From NCBI RefSeq assembly GCF_001424645.1, contig NZ_LMQR01000001.1:2554621-2618620 (forward strand): a stretch of 64,000 nt of DNA, in the 5' to 3' direction. The position numbers were made by a program, and so were the translations under genes. Shown piece after piece: positions 40,856 to 50,256 of this stretch. Source of the stretch: Frigoribacterium sp. Leaf415. GTDB lineage: Bacteria; Actinomycetota; Actinomycetes; Actinomycetales; Microbacteriaceae. Within the stretch, counting starts at the first letter, position 1. Every line of letters begins with the position of its first letter. The notes beneath the pieces are model-generated. The model saw only the letters and a list, made by a program, of their open reading frames with translations, was not told the DNA's origin and did not search any database.

Positions 40856-41523
40856 GAGCCGGCCTCGGCGGCGATGCGGTAGCCGCTGCCGGGGACGGTG
40901 TGGATCAACCAGGGCTCGCCCAGGCGTCGCCTGAGGTTCGAGATCGTGACCCGCACCGAGTTCGTGAACGGGTCGGCGTTCTCGTCCCAGGCCTTCTCGA
41001 GCAGGCGTTCGGCACTGACCACGCCCCCGTCGGCGGCGAGCAGCACCCCGAGCACCGCGAACTCCTTGCGGGTCAGCTTGACGTAGCGGCCGTCGCGGTA
41101 GACCTCGCGACGGAACGGGTCGTAGCGCAGGTCGCCGCAGAGCGTGACGGGCGGGCGGGCCTGGCGCGGGCGCCGGGCGAGCGAGCGCAGGCGGGCGATC
41201 AGCTCGGGGAACTCGAACGGCTTGGCGAGGTAGTCGTCGGCACCCAACTCGAACCCGTCGACCTTGTCACGGGTGCGACCGGCCGCGGTCAGCATCAGGA
41301 TGCCCGGCCCGTCGCCGGCCGCGGCCACCGAAGCGCAGACGTCGTCGCCGTGCGTGCCCGGCAGGTCGCGGTCGAGCAGCACGACGTCGTAGTCGTTCAC
41401 CGCGATCGCCTCGAGGGCGGCGTCACCGTCGTGCACGACGTCGACGGCCATCGCGTGGCGCTCGAGCACCGTCTGGACGGCCTCTGCGAGGTAGACCTCG
41501 TCCTCGGCGATGAGTACGCGCAC
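40852..41523 (-). CDS. OmpR-family response regulator
   Basis: A 223-residue regulator: receiver with EDE, phosphoacceptor Asp in VVLLDRDLPG and Lys in YLAKPF, followed by a winged-helix output domain (FTNSVRVTISNLRRRLG and TVPGSGYRI). GTG 41523 is preceded by AGGAG at 5 bases. Related to the CutR/CseB-like group. Probably binds the palindromes at 41581-41623. Confidence 0.93.
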   Translation of the reverse strand: MRVLIAEDEVYLAEAVQTVLERHAMAVDVVHDGDAALEAIAVNDYDVVLLDRDLPGTHGDDVCASVAAAGDGPGILMLTAAGRTRDKVDGFELGADDYLAKPFEFPELIARLRSLARRPRQARPPVTLCGDLRYDPFRREVYRDGRYVKLTRKEFAVLGVLLAADGGVVSAERLLEKAWDENADPFTNSVRVTISNLRRRLGEPWLIHTVPGSGYRIAAEAGS

Positions 41524-41580
41524 GCTGGCTCCTGTTCGGGTCGAGGGGGACGGGACACGGAAGCCCCCACCCCTCGAGGA

Positions 41581-41623
41581 TGACATCTCGGATGTCACCG
41601 AAACGTAAAGCCGGCCGTTTACG
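41581..41623. promoter_or_regulatory. Two adjacent palindromes in the regulator/exporter divergent promoter
   Basis: TGACATC-TCG-GATGTCA (41581-41597) is a perfect 7-3-7 inverted repeat. CGTAAAGCCGGCCGTTTACG (41604-41623) is a second, imperfect one. Both lie between the response regulator and the lipoprotein gene; likely response-regulator sites or a promoter. Confidence 0.55.
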
Positions 41624-41727
41624 GGCTGGCAACGAGCCGTGCGGTGGTCTGGACCCCGTCGCCCGACGAGGGCGACGCCGTGACCACCGGTCACGGCCCG
41701 TGACCGTGAGAGGCCAGGAGTCCTTCC

Positions 41728-42234
41728 ATGCCCCGAATCCGCAGCGCCCTGTTCGCCGCCCTCCCCCTGCTCGTCGTCGCCCTGGCCGGCTGTTCGACCT
41801 CCGCCGACGACGCCCCCGAGACGAGGTCCGACTCGCAGATCGCCGCCGACGCCCAGGCCTGGGACCTCGCGAACGCGAGCTGCATGCGCGAGGCCGGCGT
41901 CGACATCGGCGATCCCTCGGGCGACGGCGGAGGCATGGCGATCTCGCGCGGCGACGACATGGACATGGATGCCCTGTCGGCCGCCTCGGAGAAGTGCAGG
42001 GAGTCGACGACCGACGAACTCGGCGAACGCCCCGTGACCGCGTCCGAGAAAGAGGACCAGGACGAGTTCGAGGCGACGCTGCGCGAGTCGACCGAGTGCC
42101 TCCGGGACGCCGGCTACGACGTACCCGACCAGCTCGACGGCACCGGTGGCACGGACTCGATGGACGACGTCCCCGAGGACGTCCTCGAGGAGTGCGGCGC
42201 CTTCGGCAGCATGTCCACGACGGTGACGCGGTGA
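41728..42234 (+). CDS. Small lipoprotein of an export operon
   Basis: A 168-residue lipoprotein: signal peptide with lipobox LAGC (Cys22), then an acidic mature chain with four Cys ([21 protein letters not shown] and EECGAFG), spaced like two CxxxAG helical hairpins. No known function. AGGAG precedes ATG 41728. It overlaps the next gene by 4 bp and may sense or deliver the exported compound. Confidence 0.8.
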   Translation: MPRIRSALFAALPLLVVALAGCSTSADDAPETRSDSQIAADAQAWDLANASCMREAGVDIGDPSGDGGGMAISRGDDMDMDALSAASEKCRESTTDELGERPVTASEKEDQDEFEATLRESTECLRDAGYDVPDQLDGTGGTDSMDDVPEDVLEECGAFGSMSTTVTR

Positions 42235-43285
42235 GGCCGTCGCGCCGAGCCGTCGCCTGGTCGTCCGTCGCCGGCGTGGCCGTGGTCGGGGCCGCCGTCA
42301 CCGCCGTGTTCCTGGTCGGACCACCCGGGGCGTCCCGTGCCGCCGACGCCGACGAGAGCACGACGACGAGGCCCGCCACGGCCGTGGTCGAACAGGGCAC
42401 GCTGACCGGCACGACGACCAGGGCGGGCAGGCTCAGCCGCCTCGACGGACCGACGATCACCGGGTCCGCACCCGGCACCATCACCTCGCTGCCGAAGGTC
42501 GGCGACGCCCTCTCGGCACGCAGCGAGCTCTTCCGGGTCGACGACGAACCGGTCACCGCGTTCGAGGGCGCCCTGCCGCAGTGGCGGGCGTTCGAGCAGG
42601 GCATGGCGAAGGGCCCGGACGTGCGACAGCTCGAGGACAACCTGAAGGCCTGGGGGTACTTCCCGGGCACCCCGGACGACACGTTCGACCGGCGCACCGC
42701 GAACGCCGTCTCGGCCTGGCAGAAGGACACCGGCCAGGAGCGCACCGGGTCGATCGCCCGGGGTGCCCTGCAGTTCGTCACGGGGTCGTTCACGGTCAGC
42801 ACCCTGACGGCGGCCGTCGGCGACGCCTCGGGCGGCGACCTGTACGACACGGCACGCGACGACAAGGTCGTCTCGGTCGACCTGCCCGTCGGGTCGCCGC
42901 TGGCCGCCGTCGACGGGGTCGTCTCGGTCGCGCTGCCCGGTCACGGCACCGTTCCCGGGCGGGTGTCCGACGTGGGGGCGGCCGTGGCCGACGAGACCAC
43001 GGGCAAGACGACGGTCCCCGTCACGGTGTCGCTCGACGATCCGGCGGCGACCGGCGACCTGACCGACGCGTCGGTGCAGGTCGACTTCGTCTCGGAGGTG
43101 AAGGAGGACGTGCTGCACGTGCCGGTCCTCGCCCTGGGCGCGGCCGTCGACGACGGCTTCGTCGTCGAGGTGCTCCAGCCGGACGGCACGACGACGGCCG
43201 TGCCGGTCGAGGCCGGCCTGTTCGCCGGCGACCGGGTCGAGGTGACCGGCGACGTCCAGGCCGGCGACGAGGTCGTGGTGCCCGC

Positions 43286-43289
<4 letters not shown>
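42231..43289 (+). CDS. Periplasmic adaptor-like protein with peptidoglycan-binding domain
   Basis: A 352-residue protein with one N-terminal transmembrane helix, a HlyD/MacA-like barrel-sandwich fold ([18 protein letters not shown] and [18 protein letters not shown]) and an inserted PG_binding_1 domain (about 120-180: [30 protein letters not shown]). It would link the ABC exporter to the cell wall. GTG 42231 overlaps the lipoprotein stop. Confidence 0.87.
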
Positions 43290-43977
<688 letters not shown>

Positions 43978-43981
<4 letters not shown>

Positions 43982-45171
43982 GCGCCTCGGAGACTCCCTC
44001 GCGCCTCCTCGGGTCGGACGTCGTGCGACTGGGGGTGTCGGGGCTGGCGTCCCGACCCACCAGGGCCGTGCTGTCGGCGCTCGGCATCGCGATCGGCATC
44101 GCCGCCATGATCGCCGTGGTCGGCATCTCGACGTCGAGCCAGGCGAAGCTCGCGGCGACCCTCGACGAGCTCGGCACGAACCTGCTCTCGGCCTCCCAGG
44201 GGAAGGATTTCTTCGGTGAGGCCGTCGACCTGCCCCTGACCGCGGGGACGTCGGCCGGGCACACCGAGGGGGTGCGATCGGCCGCGACCACCGGCACGGT
44301 GGCCGACGTCGGCGTGTACCGCAACAGCGCCGTGCCGGAGGGCAACACGAACGGCATCACGGTGCGGTCGGCATCACCCACGCTGCCGGACGTGCTGGAG
44401 GCCCACGTGGCGAAGGGCGTCTGGCTGACCGACGGCATGGCTCGGTACCCCGTGGTCGTGCTCGGTGCCGAGGCGGCGAACCGGTTGGGCGTCACCGAAC
44501 CGGGACGGCACGTGATGATCGGCAGTGCCGAGTACGTGGTGGCGGGCATCCTCGAGCCGGTGCCGCTGGCGGCCGAGATCGACTCGTCGGCGCTCATCGG
44601 CGAACGCGCCGCGGAGGCGATGGCCGGTTCGCCCGTCCACCCGACCGCCGTCTACGTGCGGGCGGACCCCGCCCGGGTGCCACAGGTGCGCGACGTGCTC
44701 GCGCGGTCCATCCAGCCGCGGAGCCCGTCCGACGTCGAGGTGACGCGGCCGTCCGACGCGCTGGCGGCCCAGCAGGCCGCGGACCAGGCGTTCACCGGGC
44801 TGCTGGTCGGCCTCGGAGGGGTGGCACTGCTGGTCGGCGGCATCGGCGTGGCGAACACGATGGTGATCTCGGTGCTCGAGCGGAGGCGCGAGATCGGGCT
44901 GCGGCGGGCGCTCGGCGCGACGCGATCGCACATCCGGCAGCAGTTCCTGGCCGAGGCGCTGTTCCTGTCGCTGCTCGGCGGAATGGCCGGGGTGCTGCTC
45001 GGCGTGGCGGTGACCGGGGTCTTCGCGGCACTGCGGGGGTGGCCGCTGGCGATCCCGCCCGTGGTGCTCGCCGCCGGGCTCGTCGCGACGCTCGTGATCG
45101 GGGCGCTGGCCGGGCTGTGGCCCGCGGTGCGAGCAGCACGCACCCCGCCGACGGAGGCGCTGCAGTCGTGA
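43978..45171 (+). CDS. MacB/FtsX-type ABC transporter permease
   Basis: A 397-residue permease: one helix near residues 35-55 ([20 protein letters not shown]), a large extracellular domain, and three C-terminal helices in the FtsX domain ([30 protein letters not shown] region). Completes the lipoprotein-adaptor-ATPase-permease operon. Substrate unknown. Confidence 0.93.
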
Positions 45172-45181
45172 GGCGGGCGCC

Positions 45182-46150
45182 TCACCACCAGAACGGTGCC
45201 TGCGGGCGGTAGGGCTCCTCGAGTCGGCGGACGTCGTCGTCGGTGAGCTCGACGTCCAGGGCGGCGACGGCGTCGGCGAGGTGGTGCGGCTTCGTCGCGC
45301 CGACGATCGGGGCCGAGACGACGGGGTTCCGCAGCACCCAAGCCACGGCGACCTGGGCCATCGACACCCCGTGCTCGGCGGCGACCTGCTCGACGGCGTC
45401 GATGATCGGGCCGTCCTCGTCGACGTCGAAGGCCTTAGCGACCTCGTCGACGGCGGACCGCTCGGTGGTCGCCCCGCGCGGTCGGGTGAGCCGCCCCTTG
45501 CCCTGCGGCGAGTACGGCACGAGCCCGACGCCGAGGTCGGCGCAGAGCGGGATCATCTCGCGTTCCTCCTCGCGCTTCAGCAGGTTGTACTGGTCCTGCA
45601 TGGTCGAGAAGGGCGTCCAACCGTTGACCACGGCGGCGGTCTGCATCTTCGCGAACTGCCAGGCGAACATGCTCGAGGCACCCGTGTAGCGGACCTTGCC
45701 GGCCCTGACCAGGTCGTGGAGCGCCTCCATCGTCTCCTCCACCGGGGTCTCGGGGTCGAAGCGGTGGATCTGGTACAGGTCGACGTGGTCCGTGCCGAGT
45801 CGCGTGAGCGAGGCGTCGATCTGCTCGAGGATCGCCTTGCGTGAAAGGCCCGCTCCCCCCGGACCGTCGTGCATGCGACCACTGACCTTGGTCGCCAGCA
45901 CGACGTCCTCGCGGCGCGAGTACTCGCGCATCGCTCGGCCGACGAACTCCTCGCCGGTGCCCTGCTGGTAGACGTTCGCGGTGTCCCAGAAGGTGACCCC
46001 GAGCTCGACCGCCTGGCGGAAGAACGGTGCCGAGGCCGCCTCGTCGAGCGTCCACGAGTGCAGGCCGCGGGTGGGGTCGCCGTAGCTCATGCAGCCGAGG
46101 CCGATGCGGCTGACCTGCAGGCCTGTCGTTCCCAGACGGGTGTACTTCAC
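45182..46150 (-). CDS. Aldo/keto reductase
   Basis: A 322-residue AKR of the AKR11/YajO-like group: VTFWDTANVYQQGTGEEFVG (catalytic Asp and Tyr), ATKVSG (Lys), VDLYQIHRFD (His), and APIVGATKPHHLADA for NADPH. GTG 46150 is preceded by AGGAGG. It overlaps the small gene upstream by 4 bp, making a three-gene operon with the XRE regulator. Confidence 0.9.
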   Translation of the reverse strand: MKYTRLGTTGLQVSRIGLGCMSYGDPTRGLHSWTLDEAASAPFFRQAVELGVTFWDTANVYQQGTGEEFVGRAMREYSRREDVVLATKVSGRMHDGPGGAGLSRKAILEQIDASLTRLGTDHVDLYQIHRFDPETPVEETMEALHDLVRAGKVRYTGASSMFAWQFAKMQTAAVVNGWTPFSTMQDQYNLLKREEEREMIPLCADLGVGLVPYSPQGKGRLTRPRGATTERSAVDEVAKAFDVDEDGPIIDAVEQVAAEHGVSMAQVAVAWVLRNPVVSAPIVGATKPHHLADAVAALDVELTDDDVRRLEEPYRPQAPFWW

Positions 46151-46371
46151 GGTCGTGCCTCCTCGGCGTTCGGGGGTGATGTGGTCTCGATGGCGGGGTC
46201 CACGGCATCGGTCGCGCCGGGCGCGCGGCGGTGGAAGAGCGCGGCGATCGCCCAGGGGCCCGGCTCGAGACGCACCGCCATCTCGTCCAGCACCCGCGCC
46301 TCCTGCTCTCGGTCGCGTGTGAGGTCGGAGATCTCGCAGGAGGCGCGCCACCACATCGCGAGGCGGCTCAC
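46147..46371 (-). CDS. Small protein coupled between XRE regulator and aldo/keto reductase
   Basis: A 74-residue protein starting at GTG 46371. Its start and stop each overlap a neighbour by 4 bp, good evidence that it is translated. The first half (RASCEISDLTRDREQEARVL) is helical and the tail Ala/Pro-rich. No known family. EQEARV is encoded by the oligomer in one orientation and the preceding RAS by the other. Confidence 0.65.
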   Translation of the reverse strand: MSRLAMWWRASCEISDLTRDREQEARVLDEMAVRLEPGPWAIAALFHRRAPGATDAVDPAIETTSPPNAEEARP

Positions 46372-47297
46372 GACCCGGCCGCCTCGCGCGGTTCGCTCGC
46401 GACGTCGGGTCGGTCCGGCGCGTCGGCGCGGACGACCGCCGGGTCGGCCTGGGGAGCCGCCCAGCTGGCGAGGAGGCGGAGGCGCTCCTCGGTGGGCGAG
46501 CCGGGCTCGGCGCTGTAGACGAGGAAGTTCAGGCCCGGGCGGCCCATCGGCTCCATGGCCTCGTAGACCATGTCGAGCTGACCGACGACCGGGTGGTGGA
46601 AGCGCTTCTGGCCCGACGTGTGGTGACGCACCTCGTGGGCGCCCCAGCGGGTGCGGAACTCGTCGCTGCGGGTGGAGAGCTCGCCGATCAGGTCGTGCAG
46701 GGCGCGGTCGTGCGGGTCGCGGCCGGCCTCGGTGCGCAGGATCGCGACGTTGATGTCGGCGGCGACCGACCACGACGGGTAGAAAGCCTCGGCGAGCTCA
46801 CGGTGCAGGAAGACGAACCGGGCGAGGTTCACGGGCCGCTCGTCGAGGGCGTAGAGGTCGGAGTAGAGCGCGCGGAAGAGCGCGTTCTCGGCCAGGACGT
46901 CCATGCGGCCGTTGCGGACGAAGGCCGGCCCGGCCGTCACGGCGTCGAGCACGAGCTGCATGCTGCGCGAGACGGTCTCGGGCGGACGGCGTCGTCGCCG
47001 GGCGCGCACGGGCGACTCGTTCGCGGCGCGGGCGAGGTCGGCCAGGTGCTCGCGTTCGGCGTCGTCGAGCAGCAGGGCGGTCGCGAGCGAGTCGAGCACG
47101 CCCTCGGACACCCCGCCGAGGCGCCCGCGTTCGAGCCGCGTGTAGTACTCGACGCTGACGCCCGCGAGCAGCGCCACCTCGCTCCGCCGCAGTCCGGGCA
47201 CGCGGCGCCCGGGTCCGCCCGGCAGCTCGACCTGCTCGGGCCGCACCCGCGCCCGTCGGCTGGTCAGGAAGTCGCGGATCTCGCTCTCGGTGTCCAT
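46368..47297 (-). CDS. XRE-family regulator with MmyB-like ligand domain
   Basis: A 309-residue regulator: N-terminal helix-turn-helix (GLRRSEVALLAGVSVEYYTR followed by LERG) and a MmyB-type PAS-like domain (RNGRMDVLAENALFRALY and TEAGRDPHDRALHDLIGELS) that may bind a fatty acid or similar ligand. Start ATG 47297. It heads the operon with the small protein and aldo/keto reductase and probably regulates them. Confidence 0.9.
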   Translation of the reverse strand: MDTESEIRDFLTSRRARVRPEQVELPGGPGRRVPGLRRSEVALLAGVSVEYYTRLERGRLGGVSEGVLDSLATALLLDDAEREHLADLARAANESPVRARRRRRPPETVSRSMQLVLDAVTAGPAFVRNGRMDVLAENALFRALYSDLYALDERPVNLARFVFLHRELAEAFYPSWSVAADINVAILRTEAGRDPHDRALHDLIGELSTRSDEFRTRWGAHEVRHHTSGQKRFHHPVVGQLDMVYEAMEPMGRPGLNFLVYSAEPGSPTEERLRLLASWAAPQADPAVVRADAPDRPDVASEPREAAGS

Positions 47298-47390
47298 GCC
47301 CACGACGCTACGACAGGGGCGGGTCGCGGTGGGATGCCCTGGCGGGGCCTCCCTCGGGCGAGCCTGAGTGCCTCGAACCACATGCGGGAC

Positions 47391-47437
47391 GATGAACCAC
47401 GAGAAAACGGGACGCATCGTCCCGATCAGGGTTCATC
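47391..47437. promoter_or_regulatory. Nested palindrome upstream of gntR
   Basis: Outer GATGAACC/GGTTCATC and inner CGGGACGCATCGTCCCG. It ends 24 bases before the -10 box of the GntR gene, so it could be its operator; the GATGAACC arm also recalls family C palindromes. Confidence 0.5.
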
Positions 47438-47460
47438 GCGAGCCCGACCGCGCCGCTCGG

Positions 47461-47466
47461 TAAGAT
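47461..47466 (+). promoter_or_regulatory. -10 box (TAAGAT) for leaderless gntR
   Basis: TAAGAT, six bases, then GTG 47473: transcription would begin at the start codon. No Shine-Dalgarno sequence is present. Confidence 0.6.
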
Positions 47467-47472
47467 CCGCAC

Positions 47473-48222
47473 GTGCCTTCGACCCTCTACGAGCAGATCG
47501 CCGACGAGCTGCGGCGGCGCATCCTGAGCGGCGACCTCGCGGTCGGCGACGACGTGCCGAGCGAGGGCGAGCTGGCCGAGCAGTGGCGCACCTCCCGCGG
47601 GCCGATCCGCAACGCCCTCGCCGCCCTCCGCTCCGAGGGCCTGGTCGAGACCCGGCGCGGCCGTCCGGCCCGGGTCGTCGCGCGCAAGGCGCACCATCCG
47701 GTCGACGTGTCGATCCCCTTCACCAAGTGGGTGCGCGACGTCGGCGGCGAGCCCGGCGCCCGCACGCAAGAGGTGTCGCTGCGCCGCGCCGACGACGACA
47801 AGGCCCGATCGCTCGGCATCGAGCCGGGCGCCCTCGTGGTCGACGTCGTCCGGTTGCGACTCGTCGACGGCCGTCCGACCATGCTCGAGCGCCTGACCTT
47901 CATCGAGGAGGTCGGCCGCGTGCTGTTCGACGTCGACCTCGACACGGTGTCGATCACCGAGTACCTGGACTCGCGGGGCTTCGGCTACGCCGACATCGAC
48001 CACGAGATCGACGCGGTCGCCGCCGACGAGCTCGACGCCGAGCTGCTCGGGGTCGAGCCCGGCACACCGATCCTGCGGCTGCACCGCATCACCCGCGGCC
48101 CCGACGGCCGCACCTTCGAGGCCTCGGACGACCGCTACCGCAGCGACATCGTCCGCTTCACCGTCTCGGCGTCGGGCCGGGCCCGCGAGGGCGACCACTT
48201 CATCCGCGCGATCGGCCCCTGA
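47473..48222 (+). CDS. GntR-family regulator with UTRA domain (PhnF-like)
   Basis: A 249-residue HutC/PhnF-type repressor: winged helix (LYEQIADELRRRILSGDLAV and EGELAEQWRTSRGPIRNALA) and a UTRA effector domain. It is convergent with the phosphonate operon at 48302-55178 and probably governs it, as PhnF does elsewhere. The message appears leaderless. Confidence 0.9.
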   Translation: MPSTLYEQIADELRRRILSGDLAVGDDVPSEGELAEQWRTSRGPIRNALAALRSEGLVETRRGRPARVVARKAHHPVDVSIPFTKWVRDVGGEPGARTQEVSLRRADDDKARSLGIEPGALVVDVVRLRLVDGRPTMLERLTFIEEVGRVLFDVDLDTVSITEYLDSRGFGYADIDHEIDAVAADELDAELLGVEPGTPILRLHRITRGPDGRTFEASDDRYRSDIVRFTVSASGRAREGDHFIRAIGP

Positions 48223-48301
48223 GCGGCGGCACCCGCCCCATCACCCCGTCCGAGAACGCAGGAGGCGCGGCGCGGCCCCCGCAGGCCGCCACCGCACCCG
48301 G

Positions 48302-49483
48302 TCACTCGGGTCGGACGCCCACCCGCACCGACCCGCCCGCGGCGGCCGCCGCGATCCCGGCGTCGAGGTCGCGCAGGGCGACGACCTCGCCCACGAGCGC
48401 GTCGAGCGGCCAGGCCCCGTGCCGCTCCTCGACGAACCGGACGGCGTCGACGAGGTGCCGCGGGGCGTAGTTGTGCACGCCGCGGAGGGTCACGAGACGT
48501 CGGACGACGCTCTCGGCGTCGAGCGGCACCGCCGGGGCGGGGAAGACGCTGCCGACCAGCACGGCCACGCCGCCGACGCCGAGTTCGGCGAGCGCCGACG
48601 CCACCGCGTGCCGTGACCCCGAGGCCTCGACGGCGACGAGGGGCGCACCGCCCGCGACGGAGAACGCGGTGGTGAGGCCGTCGTCCGAGTCGGGAGCGGC
48701 CGACGGGTCGACCGTCGCGACCGCGCCGAAGCGGACGGCGAGCCGCCGGCGGGCGGGATCGGGGTCGACGACGACCACCCGGGCCCCGGCGTCGGTGGCC
48801 AGCGCGGTCGCCGCGAGGCCGATCAGCCCGGCGCCCGTCACGAGGACCACGGCGCCGTCGAGCGGCACGATCGTCGAGGCGGCGTCGAGGGCGGCCACGG
48901 CGGTCGCCGTGCCGCACGACACCGGGGCCAGCAGCTCGGCGGGCAGGTCGTCGGCGACCGGCACGATCGCCGTGCCCGATCGCATGTGCACGTGCGTGGC
49001 GAAGCCTCCGCTGAGCTCCCACCCCGTGACGAGCCGCTCGTGACCGTACTTCCGCACCGACTCGCACTTCTGCGGCAGCTCGCGTCGGCAGGTCGCGCAG
49101 TCACCGCACGACACGGTCAACGACCAGACGACGCGCTGCCCGACGGCGAGCGGTGTCCCGTCGACGGCCACCGCCCCCGGCCCGAGGGCGACCACGCGGC
49201 CGACCTGCTCGTGGCCGAGCACGAGCGGCGCGGGCGCGGTCCGGTCGCCCCGGGTGGTGTGCACGTCCGAGCCGCAGATCGTCGCCAGCTCGACCTCGAC
49301 GAGGGCGTCGCCGGGCGCGAGCACGACCGAGGGCACCGCGACGGCCTCGTGCGGACGGCCGGGCTCGAGCCAGACCATGGCGGTCGGGGCCGGGTCGAGG
49401 GGCAGGGCGGCCGGGGAGGCGACGGGCGTCGGGGAGGCGACCCGCGCCTCCTGGTCCGTCGTCCGCGGCAGGGCCGCCGTCAC
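48302..49483 (-). CDS. Zinc-binding alcohol dehydrogenase of the phosphonate cluster (HpnZ-type)
   Basis: A 393-residue medium-chain dehydrogenase. Catalytic zinc: CGSDVH and GHEQVG; structural zinc: CGDCATCRRELPQKC; NAD-binding VTGAGLIGLAA. Its company (HAD hydrolase, FAD oxidoreductase, PhnCDE) matches the HpnZ group defined by phosphonate gene neighbourhoods. Substrate is not established; a phosphonate alcohol or aldehyde is plausible. The N-terminal ~35 residues are Ala/Pro-rich with DQEARVAS encoded by an oligomer copy. Last gene of a five-overlap operon. Confidence 0.85.
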   Translation of the reverse strand: MTAALPRTTDQEARVASPTPVASPAALPLDPAPTAMVWLEPGRPHEAVAVPSVVLAPGDALVEVELATICGSDVHTTRGDRTAPAPLVLGHEQVGRVVALGPGAVAVDGTPLAVGQRVVWSLTVSCGDCATCRRELPQKCESVRKYGHERLVTGWELSGGFATHVHMRSGTAIVPVADDLPAELLAPVSCGTATAVAALDAASTIVPLDGAVVLVTGAGLIGLAATALATDAGARVVVVDPDPARRRLAVRFGAVATVDPSAAPDSDDGLTTAFSVAGGAPLVAVEASGSRHAVASALAELGVGGVAVLVGSVFPAPAVPLDAESVVRRLVTLRGVHNYAPRHLVDAVRFVEERHGAWPLDALVGEVVALRDLDAGIAAAAAGGSVRVGVRPE

Positions 49484-50256
49484 GCGGCGGACGTCGACGA
49501 CACGGAGGCGGGGACCGCGGCGAAGGCCGGCAACCCGACGAGGTCACGGACGCTGTCGAGCACGACGTCGGCCCCCGCGCCGAGCAGCTGCTCGCGCGTG
49601 TGGGCGCCGGTCGTCACGCCGACGACGAGACCGGCGCCGGCCGAGCGCCCCGAGAGGACGTCGCTGACGGTGTCACCGACCACCGCGACGGCGGCGACCG
49701 ACGACGCCCGGGTGCGCAGCAAGGCGGTCAGCACGAGGTCGGGCGCCGGGCGTCCGCGACCCGCGTCGACGGGCGAGAGGGCGGCGTCGACGGTCCAGCC
49801 GAGGGCGTCGAGCAGCCGGTCGCGGGTGGCCGGCGAGAACCCGGTGGCGAGCACGACCGAGACCCCGGAGGCGCGGAGTGCGTCGATCAGGTCGCCCGCG
49901 CCCTCGATCGGCTCGACTCCCGATTCGTCGACGAGCTCGCCGTAGGCCACCTCGAACTCGTCGTTCGCCCGTCGCGCGAGCGCCTCGTCGCCACCGGTGA
50001 GGTGGCGGAAGACCTCGATCTTCGAGCGGCCCATCGTGTCGCGGACGTACTGCAGGGCCTCGTCGCGGGTCAGCGTCGGCCCGAGGTCGACCCGGTCGGC
50101 GACGCGGGCGAAGGCCTGCTCGACCACGCCGTCGTCGACGACGGTCGTGCCGGCCATGTCGAGCACGACGAGCTCGATCGGGGTGGCGGCGTCGGCGGTC
50201 GCGGCGTCGAGGATCGCGGCCTCGGCGGTGGGGGTGGCGGGGGTCGCGGTGCTCAT
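49480..50256 (-). CDS. Phosphonatase-like HAD hydrolase (PhnX-like)
   Basis: A 258-residue HAD hydrolase. Motif I is DMAGTTVVDDG (nucleophile Asp), motif II ATGF, and the acidic end GDTVSD. It belongs to the phosphonatase-like (HpnX) group and would cleave the C-P bond of phosphonoacetaldehyde or a related compound; I do not see the Schiff-base lysine well enough to assert the classic mechanism. ATGA overlaps join it to genes on both sides. Confidence 0.85.
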   Translation of the reverse strand: MSTATPATPTAEAAILDAATADAATPIELVVLDMAGTTVVDDGVVEQAFARVADRVDLGPTLTRDEALQYVRDTMGRSKIEVFRHLTGGDEALARRANDEFEVAYGELVDESGVEPIEGAGDLIDALRASGVSVVLATGFSPATRDRLLDALGWTVDAALSPVDAGRGRPAPDLVLTALLRTRASSVAAVAVVGDTVSDVLSGRSAGAGLVVGVTTGAHTREQLLGAGADVVLDSVRDLVGLPAFAAVPASVSSTSAA

